A DNA stretch of 64,000 bases from Candidatus Hydrogenedentota bacterium (GTDB lineage Bacteria; Hydrogenedentota; Hydrogenedentia; Hydrogenedentales; SLHB01). The notes beneath the pieces were generated by a model that saw only the letters and a list, made by a program, of their open reading frames with translations, did no database searches and was not told the DNA's origin. The stretch covers positions 1 through 64,000 of the forward strand of contig JADLHJ010000028.1 in the NCBI GenBank assembly GCA_020848835.1, in the 5' to 3' direction. Made by a program: the position numbers and the translations under genes. Positions 16,175 through 25,165 of the stretch are shown here, piece after piece. Positions within the stretch are counted from its first letter, which is position 1; each line of letters starts with the position of its first letter.

Positions 16175-16291
16175 ACCACCAAGACAGCGCCAACCGTCAA
16201 CTCCGCGTTGAATACCCGCAACTGAATCGTTGTTTAGGTTGCGATCCGGTTATCGTTACAATTTTTCGATACGCATCATCAGGGTTGTAGC

Positions 16292-19200
16292 ATGGATTTC
16301 TTGACGGCATTGCAGAATCAAGTCCTCGTGATTGACGGGGCGATGGGCACGCAGGTGCAGAACCTGGATTTGACGGATGCCGATTATGGCGGCGTTGAGT
16401 TCAAGATGCTGCCGGACATCCTTGTGTTTTCGCATCCGGACGCAATAAAGAACATTCACCTCGGCTATTACCGCGCAGGCGCGAATGCGGTGGAGACGAA
16501 TACCTTCGGCGCGACTCCGTTCCGTCTTGGCGAGTATGACTTTTCGCATCTTGACCTGACGGCGTTTGCCAACAATCCCTACAACGTCGATCTGCGCGCG
16601 TTATCGCATGAAGACATGGCGTATCACATGAGCAAGCGCGCGGCGGAGATTGCGTGCGAAGCGCGGGAAGAATACAAGCGCGATCCGCAGTACGACGGAC
16701 GCCCGCTGTTTGTACTCGGCTCGATTGGACCCTCGAACCGGGTGCTTTCAAGCACAGACGCGAACCTGAAGCTGACCACCTTCGACGAGATGATGGACAA
16801 CTTCCATGTGCAGGTGCTGGGCCTTGTCGATGGCGGCGCGGACGTGTTGCTGTACGAAACGCAGCAGGACATCCTCGAGGTGAAGGCCGCCGTGATGGGC
16901 GGGCAGCGCGCGATGCGCGAGCGCGGCAAGAAACTGCCGATCATGGCACAGGTCACTGTTGATCAATTCTCAAAGATGCAGATATTCAACACGGATATTC
17001 ACGCTGCGCTCGTGACCGTTGCGGGGATTGGCATCGACACCTTTGGGATCAATTGCAGTATCGGCCCCGATCTGATGGAGAAGACTGTAGAGAAGCTTGC
17101 GCGGTATTCGCCGTTGCCGATCAGTGTCGTGCCGAATGCCGGTTTGCCTGTTTCAGAAAACGGCCGCACGGTCTACAAGCTGCCGCCGGAAAACTTGGCG
17201 AAGTATCTCAAAAGGTTCACGAGCGAGTTTGGCGTGAACATTGTCGGCGGATGTTGCGGCACGACGCCCGATCACATATGCGTGATCGCGGACACCATCC
17301 GCGCTAGTAAACCCGCCGTGCGTACGCCCGAAAATGGTTTGTATATTTCCGGCCCGCAAGAGGCTGTGCTGCTCGATAGCAGCAAGACGCTGATTATGAT
17401 CGGCGAACGCCTCAATGTGCGCGGATCCGCGAAGGTGCGCGACGCTGTCGAGAGCGGCGGGCCCATTAATCACGCTGCGCTGGAAGAAGTTGTCGAAGAG
17501 CAGGTGCGCACACTCGGCGTGAAAGTAATCGACGTGTGCATGGACTCAAACCTTGTCGATACGACCGAAGCGCTAAAGAATGTGGTGCACAAACAAACCA
17601 CGGATTTCAGTGGCGCGATGTGTCTGGATTCGTTTGCGGTTGATGCCCTCGCGGAGGCGATTAAGGTATATCCGGGTCGCCCGATCATTAACTCGATGTC
17701 GATGGAAGAAGTCGAGCCTGGTGTCACGAAAGTGGACGCTGTCTGTGAGGCGACGAAAGATCACGGCCCGATGTACATTGGCCTTGCTGCCGGTGCTAAA
17801 GGTCCCGGTGCGACACGCCAAGAAAAAGTCGATCTCGCGCGGCAGATTGTTGAAAACGCGGCGAAGCATGGCGTGAAGCCGGGTCAAATTCTGATCGACA
17901 TGAACGTGTTTCCAGTTGGCTCCGAGTCGGATGAGTCGATGAATTTCGCGGTGGAGTCGTTGGAATCAATTCCGCTCATCAAAGCGATTCACCCCGATCT
18001 GCGCACGACTTGCGGCGTTGGAAACTTAACTAACGGCCTTGCGAAGAAACCGTATATGCGCAAGGTGTTGACGTCAGTATGGCTCGATGAAGCGCGCAAG
18101 CGCGGGCTCGACGCGGCAATCATCAACCCGCACCATTACGTGTTCGTGCGCGATCTCGATCCACACGATTACGAGCTGGGCCTGCGCACGATCCTGAACC
18201 GAGACATGCAGGCCTATGAAGAACTTGAAGAGATCGCCGAGCGCAAGAAGGGTCTCGAAGTCGTCAAGCGCACGAGCTACGACGATCTCGATGCCGAGAC
18301 GGCAATCTGCGAAAAGGTGAAAGACGGGTTTAAGGAACGTATCGAGGGCAGCGTCAACGTTGGCGGACATGAGTACCGCTATGCGGACAAGATCGTGCTT
18401 CAGGTCGCCGAGATCGTAACGAAGCATGAGCCTCTTGAGTTCATCAACACGCACCTTATGCGCGCGATGAATGAACTTGGTGACGGCTTTGCGCGCGGGG
18501 AGGTGTCGCTTCCTCATCTATTGAAGTCCGCGGATGTGATGAAGCAGGTGATGGGTTTCCTCGAAGAATACATGCGCGTGTCCGCGGGTATCGACGTGCA
18601 CACGAAAATCGAATACAAGGGCACGATCGTCATCGGAACCGTGTATCAAGACGTGCATTCGATCGGTAAAGATCTCGCAAAAACGCTGTTCGAGAACTAC
18701 GGCTATCGTGTGATCGACCTCGGCGTGATGACGCCGCTGCAAAGTTATCTTGACGCGGCGAAGGAGTACAACGCCGACGCCATCGGAATGTCCGCGCTGC
18801 TCGTACAAACCTCAAATCATATGATCTCCGTGTCAAAGATGATGCTCGAGCAGGGCCTAGCACATTTGCCTGTGTTGATTGGTGGCGCGCCGGTGAATGA
18901 TCGTCACGCGGCATATGTCGCGATGGCCGGTAATAATGACACTGAAGCCATGCGCTCAAACGTGTTCTATTGCCCGACCGCGATGGACGGTGTGAACGTG
19001 ATGAACACGCTGAAATCCACTGGCTCGGTCGATCCATATTTTCGCGTCAACTTGGAGAAACTACGTCAAAACTTCGAGAAAGCGGAAAAACGCTCGGCGG
19101 AAGAAGAACAACTGCTGCGCACGCTGCCGCGCCGCGTCATCTCTTTCGACCAGCATACCATGCCGGAACGGCCGTGGTTCGCGGCCGATGTGTTGCGCAT

Positions 19201-19912
19201 CGGCCTGGACGTGTTCGCTCCAAACATCGACACGAAGACTTTGTTCGCCTTGAATTGGAAATTCGGCGGCAAGGCCGGACGGGAGAAACGTGGTGAAAGT
19301 GCGGAGCAATTAAAAGCGCTGTTGGATGAGTGGGTGCACAAGGCAAACGCCCACGGTTGGGTGCAACCTCAGGCGATAGTCGGCGTGTGGCCGTGCCAAT
19401 CCAGCGGCGACGAGGTGATCATTTACGATCCAAATGATCTCAGTCGCGAGGTAGCGCGGTTCGGCTTCTCCGTTGTCGTCGGCGCCGGCCGCAAAGATAC
19501 CGTTTGTGCCGCGCAATATTTCTGGCCGAAAGACTCCGGAAAGTACGACGCGATCGGCGTGCAACTTTCCACGAGCGGCCCGCAAGTAGATGCGCAACTG
19601 CGCGCATTTAAGGAAGCGGGCGATTCGGAATCGCAATTGTATCTGCAAGGCCTTTCCGATCGGATCGCGGAGGATATGGCGGACTACGCGCATAAGCATC
19701 TCCGCGAACGTTTCCATTTCGAGTCCGCACACGGCACGCGTTGGTCGCCGGGTTACCCCGCGATGGCGGACACGAAGTACAACCACACGATACTGGAATT
19801 GCTTGACGCGTCGAACAAGCTCGGTGTGCGCATCACCGAGGCGGGCGAGTTTTCACCGACAGGAACAACGGCAGCGGTTGTGTGTTTCCATCCGGATGCG
19901 CGCTACACGTAA
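16292..19912 (+). CDS. metH: Cobalamin-dependent methionine synthase
   Basis: 1206 residues, full length for MetH, which transfers a methyl group from methyltetrahydrofolate via B12 to homocysteine. Domains in order: homocysteine-binding barrel (about 1-330) with VIDGAMGTQVQ and the zinc-site Cys pair in VGGCCGTTPDHI; pterin-binding barrel (about 355-620) with GERLNVRGSAKVRD and IDMNVFPVGSESD; B12 cap (about 650-740); B12-binding Rossmann domain with DVHSIGKDL, where H789 is the lower axial ligand; and the SAM-dependent reactivation domain (about 930-1200) with DTKYNHTILEL. No cobalamin riboswitch is visible in the short 117-bp upstream gap. Convergent with aat, only 10 bp between stops. Confidence 0.96.
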   Translation: MDFLTALQNQVLVIDGAMGTQVQNLDLTDADYGGVEFKMLPDILVFSHPDAIKNIHLGYYRAGANAVETNTFGATPFRLGEYDFSHLDLTAFANNPYNVDLRALSHEDMAYHMSKRAAEIACEAREEYKRDPQYDGRPLFVLGSIGPSNRVLSSTDANLKLTTFDEMMDNFHVQVLGLVDGGADVLLYETQQDILEVKAAVMGGQRAMRERGKKLPIMAQVTVDQFSKMQIFNTDIHAALVTVAGIGIDTFGINCSIGPDLMEKTVEKLARYSPLPISVVPNAGLPVSENGRTVYKLPPENLAKYLKRFTSEFGVNIVGGCCGTTPDHICVIADTIRASKPAVRTPENGLYISGPQEAVLLDSSKTLIMIGERLNVRGSAKVRDAVESGGPINHAALEEVVEEQVRTLGVKVIDVCMDSNLVDTTEALKNVVHKQTTDFSGAMCLDSFAVDALAEAIKVYPGRPIINSMSMEEVEPGVTKVDAVCEATKDHGPMYIGLAAGAKGPGATRQEKVDLARQIVENAAKHGVKPGQILIDMNVFPVGSESDESMNFAVESLESIPLIKAIHPDLRTTCGVGNLTNGLAKKPYMRKVLTSVWLDEARKRGLDAAIINPHHYVFVRDLDPHDYELGLRTILNRDMQAYEELEEIAERKKGLEVVKRTSYDDLDAETAICEKVKDGFKERIEGSVNVGGHEYRYADKIVLQVAEIVTKHEPLEFINTHLMRAMNELGDGFARGEVSLPHLLKSADVMKQVMGFLEEYMRVSAGIDVHTKIEYKGTIVIGTVYQDVHSIGKDLAKTLFENYGYRVIDLGVMTPLQSYLDAAKEYNADAIGMSALLVQTSNHMISVSKMMLEQGLAHLPVLIGGAPVNDRHAAYVAMAGNNDTEAMRSNVFYCPTAMDGVNVMNTLKSTGSVDPYFRVNLEKLRQNFEKAEKRSAEEEQLLRTLPRRVISFDQHTMPERPWFAADVLRIGLDVFAPNIDTKTLFALNWKFGGKAGREKRGESAEQLKALLDEWVHKANAHGWVQPQAIVGVWPCQSSGDEVIIYDPNDLSREVARFGFSVVVGAGRKDTVCAAQYFWPKDSGKYDAIGVQLSTSGPQVDAQLRAFKEAGDSESQLYLQGLSDRIAEDMADYAHKHLRERFHFESAHGTRWSPGYPAMADTKYNHTILELLDASNKLGVRITEAGEFSPTGTTAAVVCFHPDARYT

Positions 19913-19922
19913 CGCGTAAAAT

Positions 19923-20612
19923 TTACCAGCCAGCAAGCTCCCATTTTCCGCGGTGCGTTTCATGCGCGAGTGCGCGTTCAAGGAGCGTCAAAAATTTTGC
20001 GCGCGGGACTTCGCGGGCGCCCAATTTTGCGAGGTGGGGATTGTGCAGTTGGCAGTCGATGAATGGCGACTCCCATCGAGACACTTGTCGAACCAACGCG
20101 GCTGTTGCGACTTTGCTTGCATTCGACACGGTGGAAAACATGGACTCGCCGAAGAAGCATGCGCCCAACGATACGCCATATAGCCCGCCCACAAGTTTAC
20201 CGTCTTGCCACGTCTCAACGGAGTGCGCGAAGCCTTCGCGGTGTAGCGTACTGTAGGCTTTCTTCATATCGCTCGTGATCCAGGTGCTGTCCCGCTTAGG
20301 TCCGCGCATTGAAGCGCAGGCCGCGATGACCTTGTCGAACGCGGTATCCATGCGCACCTCGAACACGCCCTGTTTGATCGTGCGCTCCAGCCGTTTTGCC
20401 AAATGGAATTCTTCTGGGAACAACAGCATGCGCGGATCGGGCGACCACCACAGGAGCGGGTCGCCTTCGGAGAACCACGGGAAGATGCCGGACTGGTAGG
20501 CAACGAGCAATCGCTCGACGCTGAGATCGCCACCGACCGCGAGCAAGCCATCTGGCATGGCGAGCGATGGCGGAGGAAATGTCAGATCGCGGGAGAGGCG
20601 AAACAGCGGCAT
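19923..20612 (-). CDS. aat: Leucyl/phenylalanyl-tRNA--protein transferase
   Basis: 229 residues, usual length. It adds Leu or Phe to N-terminal Arg or Lys of proteins, creating primary N-degrons that ClpS delivers to ClpAP. Recognised by FPPPSLAMPDGLLAVGGDLS, YQSGIFPWFSEGDPLLWWSP, and GGLYGVSLGACFFGESMFS of the GNAT-like core. Its ATG overlaps the clpA stop codon (TAATG), so the two are translationally coupled; clpS lies upstream of clpA. It is the last gene of the operon. Confidence 0.96.
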   Translation of the reverse strand: MPLFRLSRDLTFPPPSLAMPDGLLAVGGDLSVERLLVAYQSGIFPWFSEGDPLLWWSPDPRMLLFPEEFHLAKRLERTIKQGVFEVRMDTAFDKVIAACASMRGPKRDSTWITSDMKKAYSTLHREGFAHSVETWQDGKLVGGLYGVSLGACFFGESMFSTVSNASKVATAALVRQVSRWESPFIDCQLHNPHLAKLGAREVPRAKFLTLLERALAHETHRGKWELAGW

Positions 20613-22855
20613 TACTCGTAGACGAACGACAACTTGCCGTCTGCCGCATCCACCAATACCTTCCCGCCTTTTTCGAGCTTGCCAAAGAGTAGTTCATCGG
20701 CGAGCGCGTCTTTTATCTCTGATTGAATGAGGCGGCCCAATGGGCGCGCGCCGAATGCTCTATCATAACCATGCTCCGCGAGCCACGCGCGCGCGTCATC
20801 GCTGACGCTGAGCGCGACTTTGCGCGCGGCGAGTTGGAATTGCAGTTGTTCAATGAACTTGCCGACCACGCGTAGCATGATCTCCTGCGTGAGCGAGTGG
20901 AATGAGATAATCGCATCGAGCCGGTTGCGAAATTCAGGGCTGAACGCTTTTTCGATGGCCTTAAGTCCTTTGGAAGACGCATCGTCCGGATGCGAGCTGA
21001 ATCCTATGGTTTGCGAGGCCATCTCACGTGCGCCTGCGTTGGATGTCATGATTAGTACGACATTACGAAAGTCCGCCTTCTTGCCGTTGTTGTCGGTGAG
21101 GGTCGCGTGGTCCATGACCTGCAACAAAATGTTGAACAGATCGGGATGCGCCTTCTCGATTTCGTCGAGCAACAATACGCAGTGCGGGTTGCGGCGAATC
21201 TCGTCCGTGAGCAAACCGCCTTGGTCGAAGCCGACGTAGCCTGGAGGCGCGCCGATGAGCCGCGCGACCGTGTGCTTTTCCATGTATTCGCTCATGTCGT
21301 AGCGTGCGAAGTGTACGCCCATAATGGCGGCGAGTTGTTTGGCCACTTCCGTTTTGCCGACGCCGGTCGGCCCGGTAAACAGGAAGCAGCCCGTCGGCTT
21401 TTCTTCGTTGCCTAAGCCGGCGCGGGAACGCTTTATTGCAGTCGACAAGACGTGGATCGCTTGATCCTGCCCGTAAACGACGCGCTTCAGCTCGTTTTCG
21501 AGCGAACCAAGCTGCGCCTTGTCTGAAGACGACACGCTACGCGCGGGGATACGCGCGATATCGGAAACAATCTTCTCAATATCCGATGGGCGGATCGTTT
21601 TTTTGTTCGCGCTTGCAGGGAGCAATTTCACTGCCGCAGCAGCTTCATCAATCACATCGATTGCCTTATCCGGAAGGAAACGATCATTGATGTGTTTGGC
21701 CGAAAGCTCCGCGGCTGCGCGTAGCGCCGTGTCCGTATAGGTAATGCCATGATGCTCTTCGTAACGCGCCTTCAACCCGCGCAGGATGAGTACGGTTTCT
21801 TCTACACTCGGTTCGTGAATTTCGATTTTTTGAAAGCGCCGCGACAACGCCTTGTCGCGTTCAAAATGGTTTTTGTATTCCTCATACGTAGTCGAGCCAA
21901 TACAGCGAATGTCGCCGGATGCAAGTGCAGGCTTCAAAATGTTGGAGGCATCCATCGTGCCTTCGCCCGTCGCACCGGCGCCCACGACCATGTGAATTTC
22001 ATCGATGAATAGTATTACGTTTTTCTTTTCGACCAACGCATTCATCACTGCTTTCAGGCGTTGTTCGAACTCTCCCCGAAACTTCGTGCCCGCAATAAGC
22101 GCTGAGAGATCGAGTTGTAAAATCTCGGCTTCCTTTAATACATCGGGAACCGCGCCTTGATGCACGCGCAACGCGAGGCCTTCGATAATTGCCGTTTTCC
22201 CCACGCCAGGCTCGCCAACGTAGATTGGATTATTCTTGCGGCGGCGGCAGAGCACCTGCAAGGTGCGGCGCAGTTCCATGTCCCGGCCAATTAGCGGATC
22301 GATCTTGCCTTCTGCCGCGCGTGCATTGAGGTTGACCGTGTACGCCTCCAAGGCGTCCTGGGGTTGCCGGCTTTCCTCGTCTCCGTTCGCAGGAATTTCC
22401 TGGCCCGTGCCTGCGGGCAATTTTGAAATACCGTGAGAAATATAGTTCAGGACATCCAGCCGAGTGACACCTTCGGTTTGCAGGAAGTAGGCGGCGTTGC
22501 TGCCCTTCTCTTCAAACATGGCTGCGAGGATATCGCCCGCGTCCACTTCCTTTTTAGCGGCGAAGGTCACGTGTGCGGCCGCGCGTTCCAATAGACGCTC
22601 AAAGGCCAGCAATTGTTGAGGCACAAAGTTGCGCTTGCCCGGTACCACGGGAACCTGATCACGGAAAAAATCTTCGAGCGCATTGCGCAGGCTGTTCAAA
22701 TCCGCGCCGCAGTTCGTCAAAATCTCGCGGCCCTGTACGTCGTCCAACAAGGCATAGAGCAGGTGCTCGATTGTGAGGTATTCATGCCGCCGCTCGCGCG
22801 CCAGACTCAGCGCGCTGTTCAGAGACACTTCCATCGTTTTACTAAAAATGCTCAT
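20612..22855 (-). CDS. clpA: ATP-dependent Clp protease ATP-binding subunit ClpA
   Basis: About 747 residues from ATG 22855, two bases after the clpS stop and preceded by GGAG; the frame to 22882 would overlap clpS. Clp_N repeats (1-140, [20 protein letters not shown]) are followed by AAA domain 1 with Walker [11 protein letters not shown] and Walker [12 protein letters not shown], and AAA domain 2 with [14 protein letters not shown] and [11 protein letters not shown]. It lacks the long ClpB middle domain. The second domain carries an SIGFSS-like region after [18 protein letters not shown], where ClpP-binding loops lie. ClpA unfolds N-degron substrates for ClpP; clpP is not in this window. 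Confidence 0.95.
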   Translation of the reverse strand: MSIFSKTMEVSLNSALSLARERRHEYLTIEHLLYALLDDVQGREILTNCGADLNSLRNALEDFFRDQVPVVPGKRNFVPQQLLAFERLLERAAAHVTFAAKKEVDAGDILAAMFEEKGSNAAYFLQTEGVTRLDVLNYISHGISKLPAGTGQEIPANGDEESRQPQDALEAYTVNLNARAAEGKIDPLIGRDMELRRTLQVLCRRRKNNPIYVGEPGVGKTAIIEGLALRVHQGAVPDVLKEAEILQLDLSALIAGTKFRGEFEQRLKAVMNALVEKKNVILFIDEIHMVVGAGATGEGTMDASNILKPALASGDIRCIGSTTYEEYKNHFERDKALSRRFQKIEIHEPSVEETVLILRGLKARYEEHHGITYTDTALRAAAELSAKHINDRFLPDKAIDVIDEAAAAVKLLPASANKKTIRPSDIEKIVSDIARIPARSVSSSDKAQLGSLENELKRVVYGQDQAIHVLSTAIKRSRAGLGNEEKPTGCFLFTGPTGVGKTEVAKQLAAIMGVHFARYDMSEYMEKHTVARLIGAPPGYVGFDQGGLLTDEIRRNPHCVLLLDEIEKAHPDLFNILLQVMDHATLTDNNGKKADFRNVVLIMTSNAGAREMASQTIGFSSHPDDASSKGLKAIEKAFSPEFRNRLDAIISFHSLTQEIMLRVVGKFIEQLQFQLAARKVALSVSDDARAWLAEHGYDRAFGARPLGRLIQSEIKDALADELLFGKLEKGGKVLVDAADGKLSFVYE

Positions 22856-22857
22856 GC

Positions 22858-23175
22858 TTACTCCGCCGGTTCCATTGAACACATCAGCGGGAACCCGCTA
22901 TTCCGCGCACGGTCATGTGTCTGCGCAATCTTTGTTTCGGCGATTTCATGGGTGAATACACCGCACATGCCGATGCCTTTGTGGTGGATGTTCAACATAA
23001 TCTGAAACGCCTCTTCTAGAGGTTTGCCATAAATCGCCATCAGTACCTCAACGACAAAGTCCATCGTCGTGTAGTCGTCGTTGTGCATGAGCACGCGATA
23101 CATCGGCGGCTTTTTGACCTTTGTTTTGGTCTCTGCAACGGCGGATTCGCCGGTTTGGGGTACGTATTGAGGCAC
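22858..23175 (-). CDS. clpS: ATP-dependent Clp protease adaptor ClpS
   Basis: 105 residues from GTG 23175, with AGGA eight bases upstream. ClpS recognises destabilising N-terminal residues and hands the proteins to ClpA. The variable, unstructured N-terminal tail (1-24) is followed by the core: YRVLMHNDDYTTMDFVV, containing the N-degron pocket residues N-D-D-x-T, IMLNIHHKGIGMCGVFTHEIAETK with the conserved His-His-Lys-Gly and the ClpA-binding face. It directly precedes clpA and aat in one operon. Confidence 0.96.
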   Translation of the reverse strand: MPQYVPQTGESAVAETKTKVKKPPMYRVLMHNDDYTTMDFVVEVLMAIYGKPLEEAFQIMLNIHHKGIGMCGVFTHEIAETKIAQTHDRARNSGFPLMCSMEPAE

Positions 23176-23210
23176 GGAACAAATCCTGTATTTTCCTTAC
23201 GCCGATCATA

Positions 23211-23951
23211 TCACATCAATGCGTACCCCACGGCCGCGGGCACGAATTGCAGGGTGAAATTGTCCCAACCGTGGGGCGATACCGCCTCGCATAATGCGCT
23301 TAACGCTCCAATCAGGAAGGCGAGCCCCAAGCGATGCCCAATGGGTAGCGATGCGCCTTGCAGCGCGTACGCAGCGATCAATGCCGCTATCGTAGACACG
23401 ACGAAAACTGCGGCGGAACCTTCAAGTGTGCGCGTGCAGACGACACCGCGCATTGACGGCACGCGGTACGGGTGCTTGCCAAAGCGCGTTCCCACCGGTT
23501 CGCCGATGGCGTCGCCGACCCCGGTTACTAGGAATCCAAAAAGCGCCGCCGGGCCGAATAGGATGCTACTTGTCAGTCCACCCAGGAGCGTTGCGATATA
23601 GGGCACGATGATGTAATGCGTGCGGTACGGCGCATCCTTTTCTCTTGCGATTGCTTCGTAATGGAATGCGCCGTCGCCGCGCACGATTGCAAAGGCAACC
23701 ACAAGACTCGTCATCGCGCCGAATAGACAAACCGTGCGCGTGCCCATAGTCGTCTGCAAAGCAGCGACGGTGAAGAAAATGGCAAAGTGAAATATCTTGC
23801 GCGTGTAGCCAGTGCGCACGTTGTGCTTACGTTTAAGCCAGGCAGCGAGTGTCAGGGCCGCAAAGGCCCAGAGAAACATGGGTGGGCCGTAGAGGAAAAG
23901 CTCGCGCCATGTTGGGAAGTTTGTTCGGATGAATTCGGATAGGGCTGCCAT
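23211..23951 (-). CDS. Dolichol kinase/phytol kinase-like integral membrane protein
   Basis: 246 residues, about seven transmembrane segments. It matches the SEC59/DGK1/VTE5 family of CTP-dependent lipid kinases: TRKIFHFAIF near residue 50, GVGDAIGEPVGTRFGKHPYR in a cytoplasmic loop (nucleotide-binding), TRTLEGSAAVF, and ALCEAVSPHGWDNFTLQFV near the end. Bacterial members are annotated as polyprenol or diacylglycerol kinases or phosphatidate cytidylyltransferases. The substrate is an inference. Its start is 6 bp after the glycosyltransferase stop and it lies 35 bp before clpS, so it may share the clpS-clpA-aat transcript. Confidence 0.75.
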   Translation of the reverse strand: MAALSEFIRTNFPTWRELFLYGPPMFLWAFAALTLAAWLKRKHNVRTGYTRKIFHFAIFFTVAALQTTMGTRTVCLFGAMTSLVVAFAIVRGDGAFHYEAIAREKDAPYRTHYIIVPYIATLLGGLTSSILFGPAALFGFLVTGVGDAIGEPVGTRFGKHPYRVPSMRGVVCTRTLEGSAAVFVVSTIAALIAAYALQGASLPIGHRLGLAFLIGALSALCEAVSPHGWDNFTLQFVPAAVGYALM

Positions 23952-23957
23952 TTGGAT

Positions 23958-25025
23958 CTAGAGATTGACGCCACGCGCCCGTGTGAATGCTTCGAGCGTC
24001 CGTTTCGCGCATTCATCCCATGTGAACCGCTTTGCGTTTTCCCTGCCGCGCGCGATGAATTCGGTGCGTCTTTCCTCCGACTCACTAAATGCATCGAGTA
24101 TCGCCTGCGCGATGCTTCCTTCGCTCTCGCCATCGAAATATGTCGCGCCATCGCCGCCAATTTCGGGGATGGCCGCGGAGCGCGATGCGATGACGCGCGT
24201 TCCCGCTTCCTGCGCTTCGACGACGGGGCGGCCGAAGCCTTCGTAGAGCGACGGGAAGACCATGAGGTCCGCGGCTTGCACCATGCCGATGAGTTCTTCG
24301 TAAGCGATGTAATGGATGCGCTTCACGCGCGGGTGTGGCGGAGGCTCGCCTTCGCGGGGTTGTCCGCAGATCACCAGCGTGTGCGGGATGCGCTCCTCAA
24401 TCCGGTCGAATGCGCGCACCAGACGCGTGGCATTCTTATGCGGATACGTGTTCGCGATATAAAGCAAGAATGGTTTTGGAAGCGCACAGGGCTGCGGTTG
24501 TGCAAACAAGCCTGACAATGCGGAATGCGCCACAACGATCTTTTCTCGTGGCACCCGAAAGCGCTCGGCAATTCGCCCGCGTGAGAACTCCGAAACTGTG
24601 GTTATCGCGTTTGCACGCCGCGCTGCGCCGCCCACGATGGCGCGTTGCGCCATGCGCGATAGCCACGGAAAGTCTTCGGGGAAATCCAGAAACTGCGTAT
24701 CGTGAATCGTGACCACTTGCGGGCACGGCGCGCGTAAAGGCGCGGTATAACCTGGCGAATACAGCACATCGATCTTTGCGCGCGCGGCGGCGCGTGGCAA
24801 TGCCCATTGCTCCGCAATGATGCGTTGAGGGCGCGAGGTTGCCGCCACATCGATGAGGACACGATCGAAGTGATCGAAGGACTTGTGGTTCTCGCGATTC
24901 GTGAAGACCGTGATTCTTAAATTAGCATCGATCGCTTGGAGCGATGGCAAAAGGCTGCGGACGTAGATCTCCGTTCCTCCGACTTCGCGGGGAATGAGGA
25001 ACAGGGTGTTTACGCCGACGTGCAC
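23958..25025 (-). CDS. GT4-family glycosyltransferase
   Basis: 355 residues, GT-B fold. N-terminal MHVGVNTLFLIPREVGGTEI is the glycine-rich acceptor-side loop; PHKNATRLVRAFDRI and ADLMVFPSLYEGFGRPVVEA (the E-x7-E motif of GT4, retaining enzymes) define the donor side, followed by GTRVIASRSAAIPEIGG. Likely transfers a hexose or mannose from a nucleotide sugar onto a cell-surface glycan or lipid. It starts with GTG and heads the possible operon with the polyprenol-kinase-like gene, an attractive partner because polyprenol phosphates carry such sugars. Confidence 0.82.
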   Translation of the reverse strand: MHVGVNTLFLIPREVGGTEIYVRSLLPSLQAIDANLRITVFTNRENHKSFDHFDRVLIDVAATSRPQRIIAEQWALPRAAARAKIDVLYSPGYTAPLRAPCPQVVTIHDTQFLDFPEDFPWLSRMAQRAIVGGAARRANAITTVSEFSRGRIAERFRVPREKIVVAHSALSGLFAQPQPCALPKPFLLYIANTYPHKNATRLVRAFDRIEERIPHTLVICGQPREGEPPPHPRVKRIHYIAYEELIGMVQAADLMVFPSLYEGFGRPVVEAQEAGTRVIASRSAAIPEIGGDGATYFDGESEGSIAQAILDAFSESEERRTEFIARGRENAKRFTWDECAKRTLEAFTRARGVNL

Positions 25026-25056
25026 ACGCTAACGCGGTTGTAAACACGCTGCTGCA

Positions 25057-25150
25057 AATTGCACAGGAAGGAGCACGGGCGTCTCGCCCGTGATTATGCA
25101 GAAGTCGGCAATCACGGGCGAGACGCCCGTGCTCCTTTGATCGTGCAATT
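25057..25150. repeat. Perfect 28-bp inverted repeat (long hairpin element)
   Basis: Arms at 25068-25095 and 25110-25137 are exact reverse complements around a 14-base loop. Each arm also contains an inner hairpin, CACGGGCG-TCT-CGCCCGTG or its complement. An outer pair AATTGCAC (25057-25064) and GTGCAATT (25143-25150) extends the symmetry. It lies between the permease stop and the glycosyltransferase start, with no T-run, so it looks like a mobile or REP-type element rather than a plain terminator. Confidence 0.8.
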
Positions 25151-25165
25151 GCGTGCGGCAAGCAA

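Noticed and set aside
16175..16291. Possible cobalamin riboswitch before metH
   Set aside because: The 117-bp gap is too short for the full element and lacks a B12 box; none is visible before nrdJ either.
25057..25150. CRISPR or terminator interpretation of the long inverted repeat
   Set aside because: No repeated spacer-repeat units, and no T-tract follows either arm.
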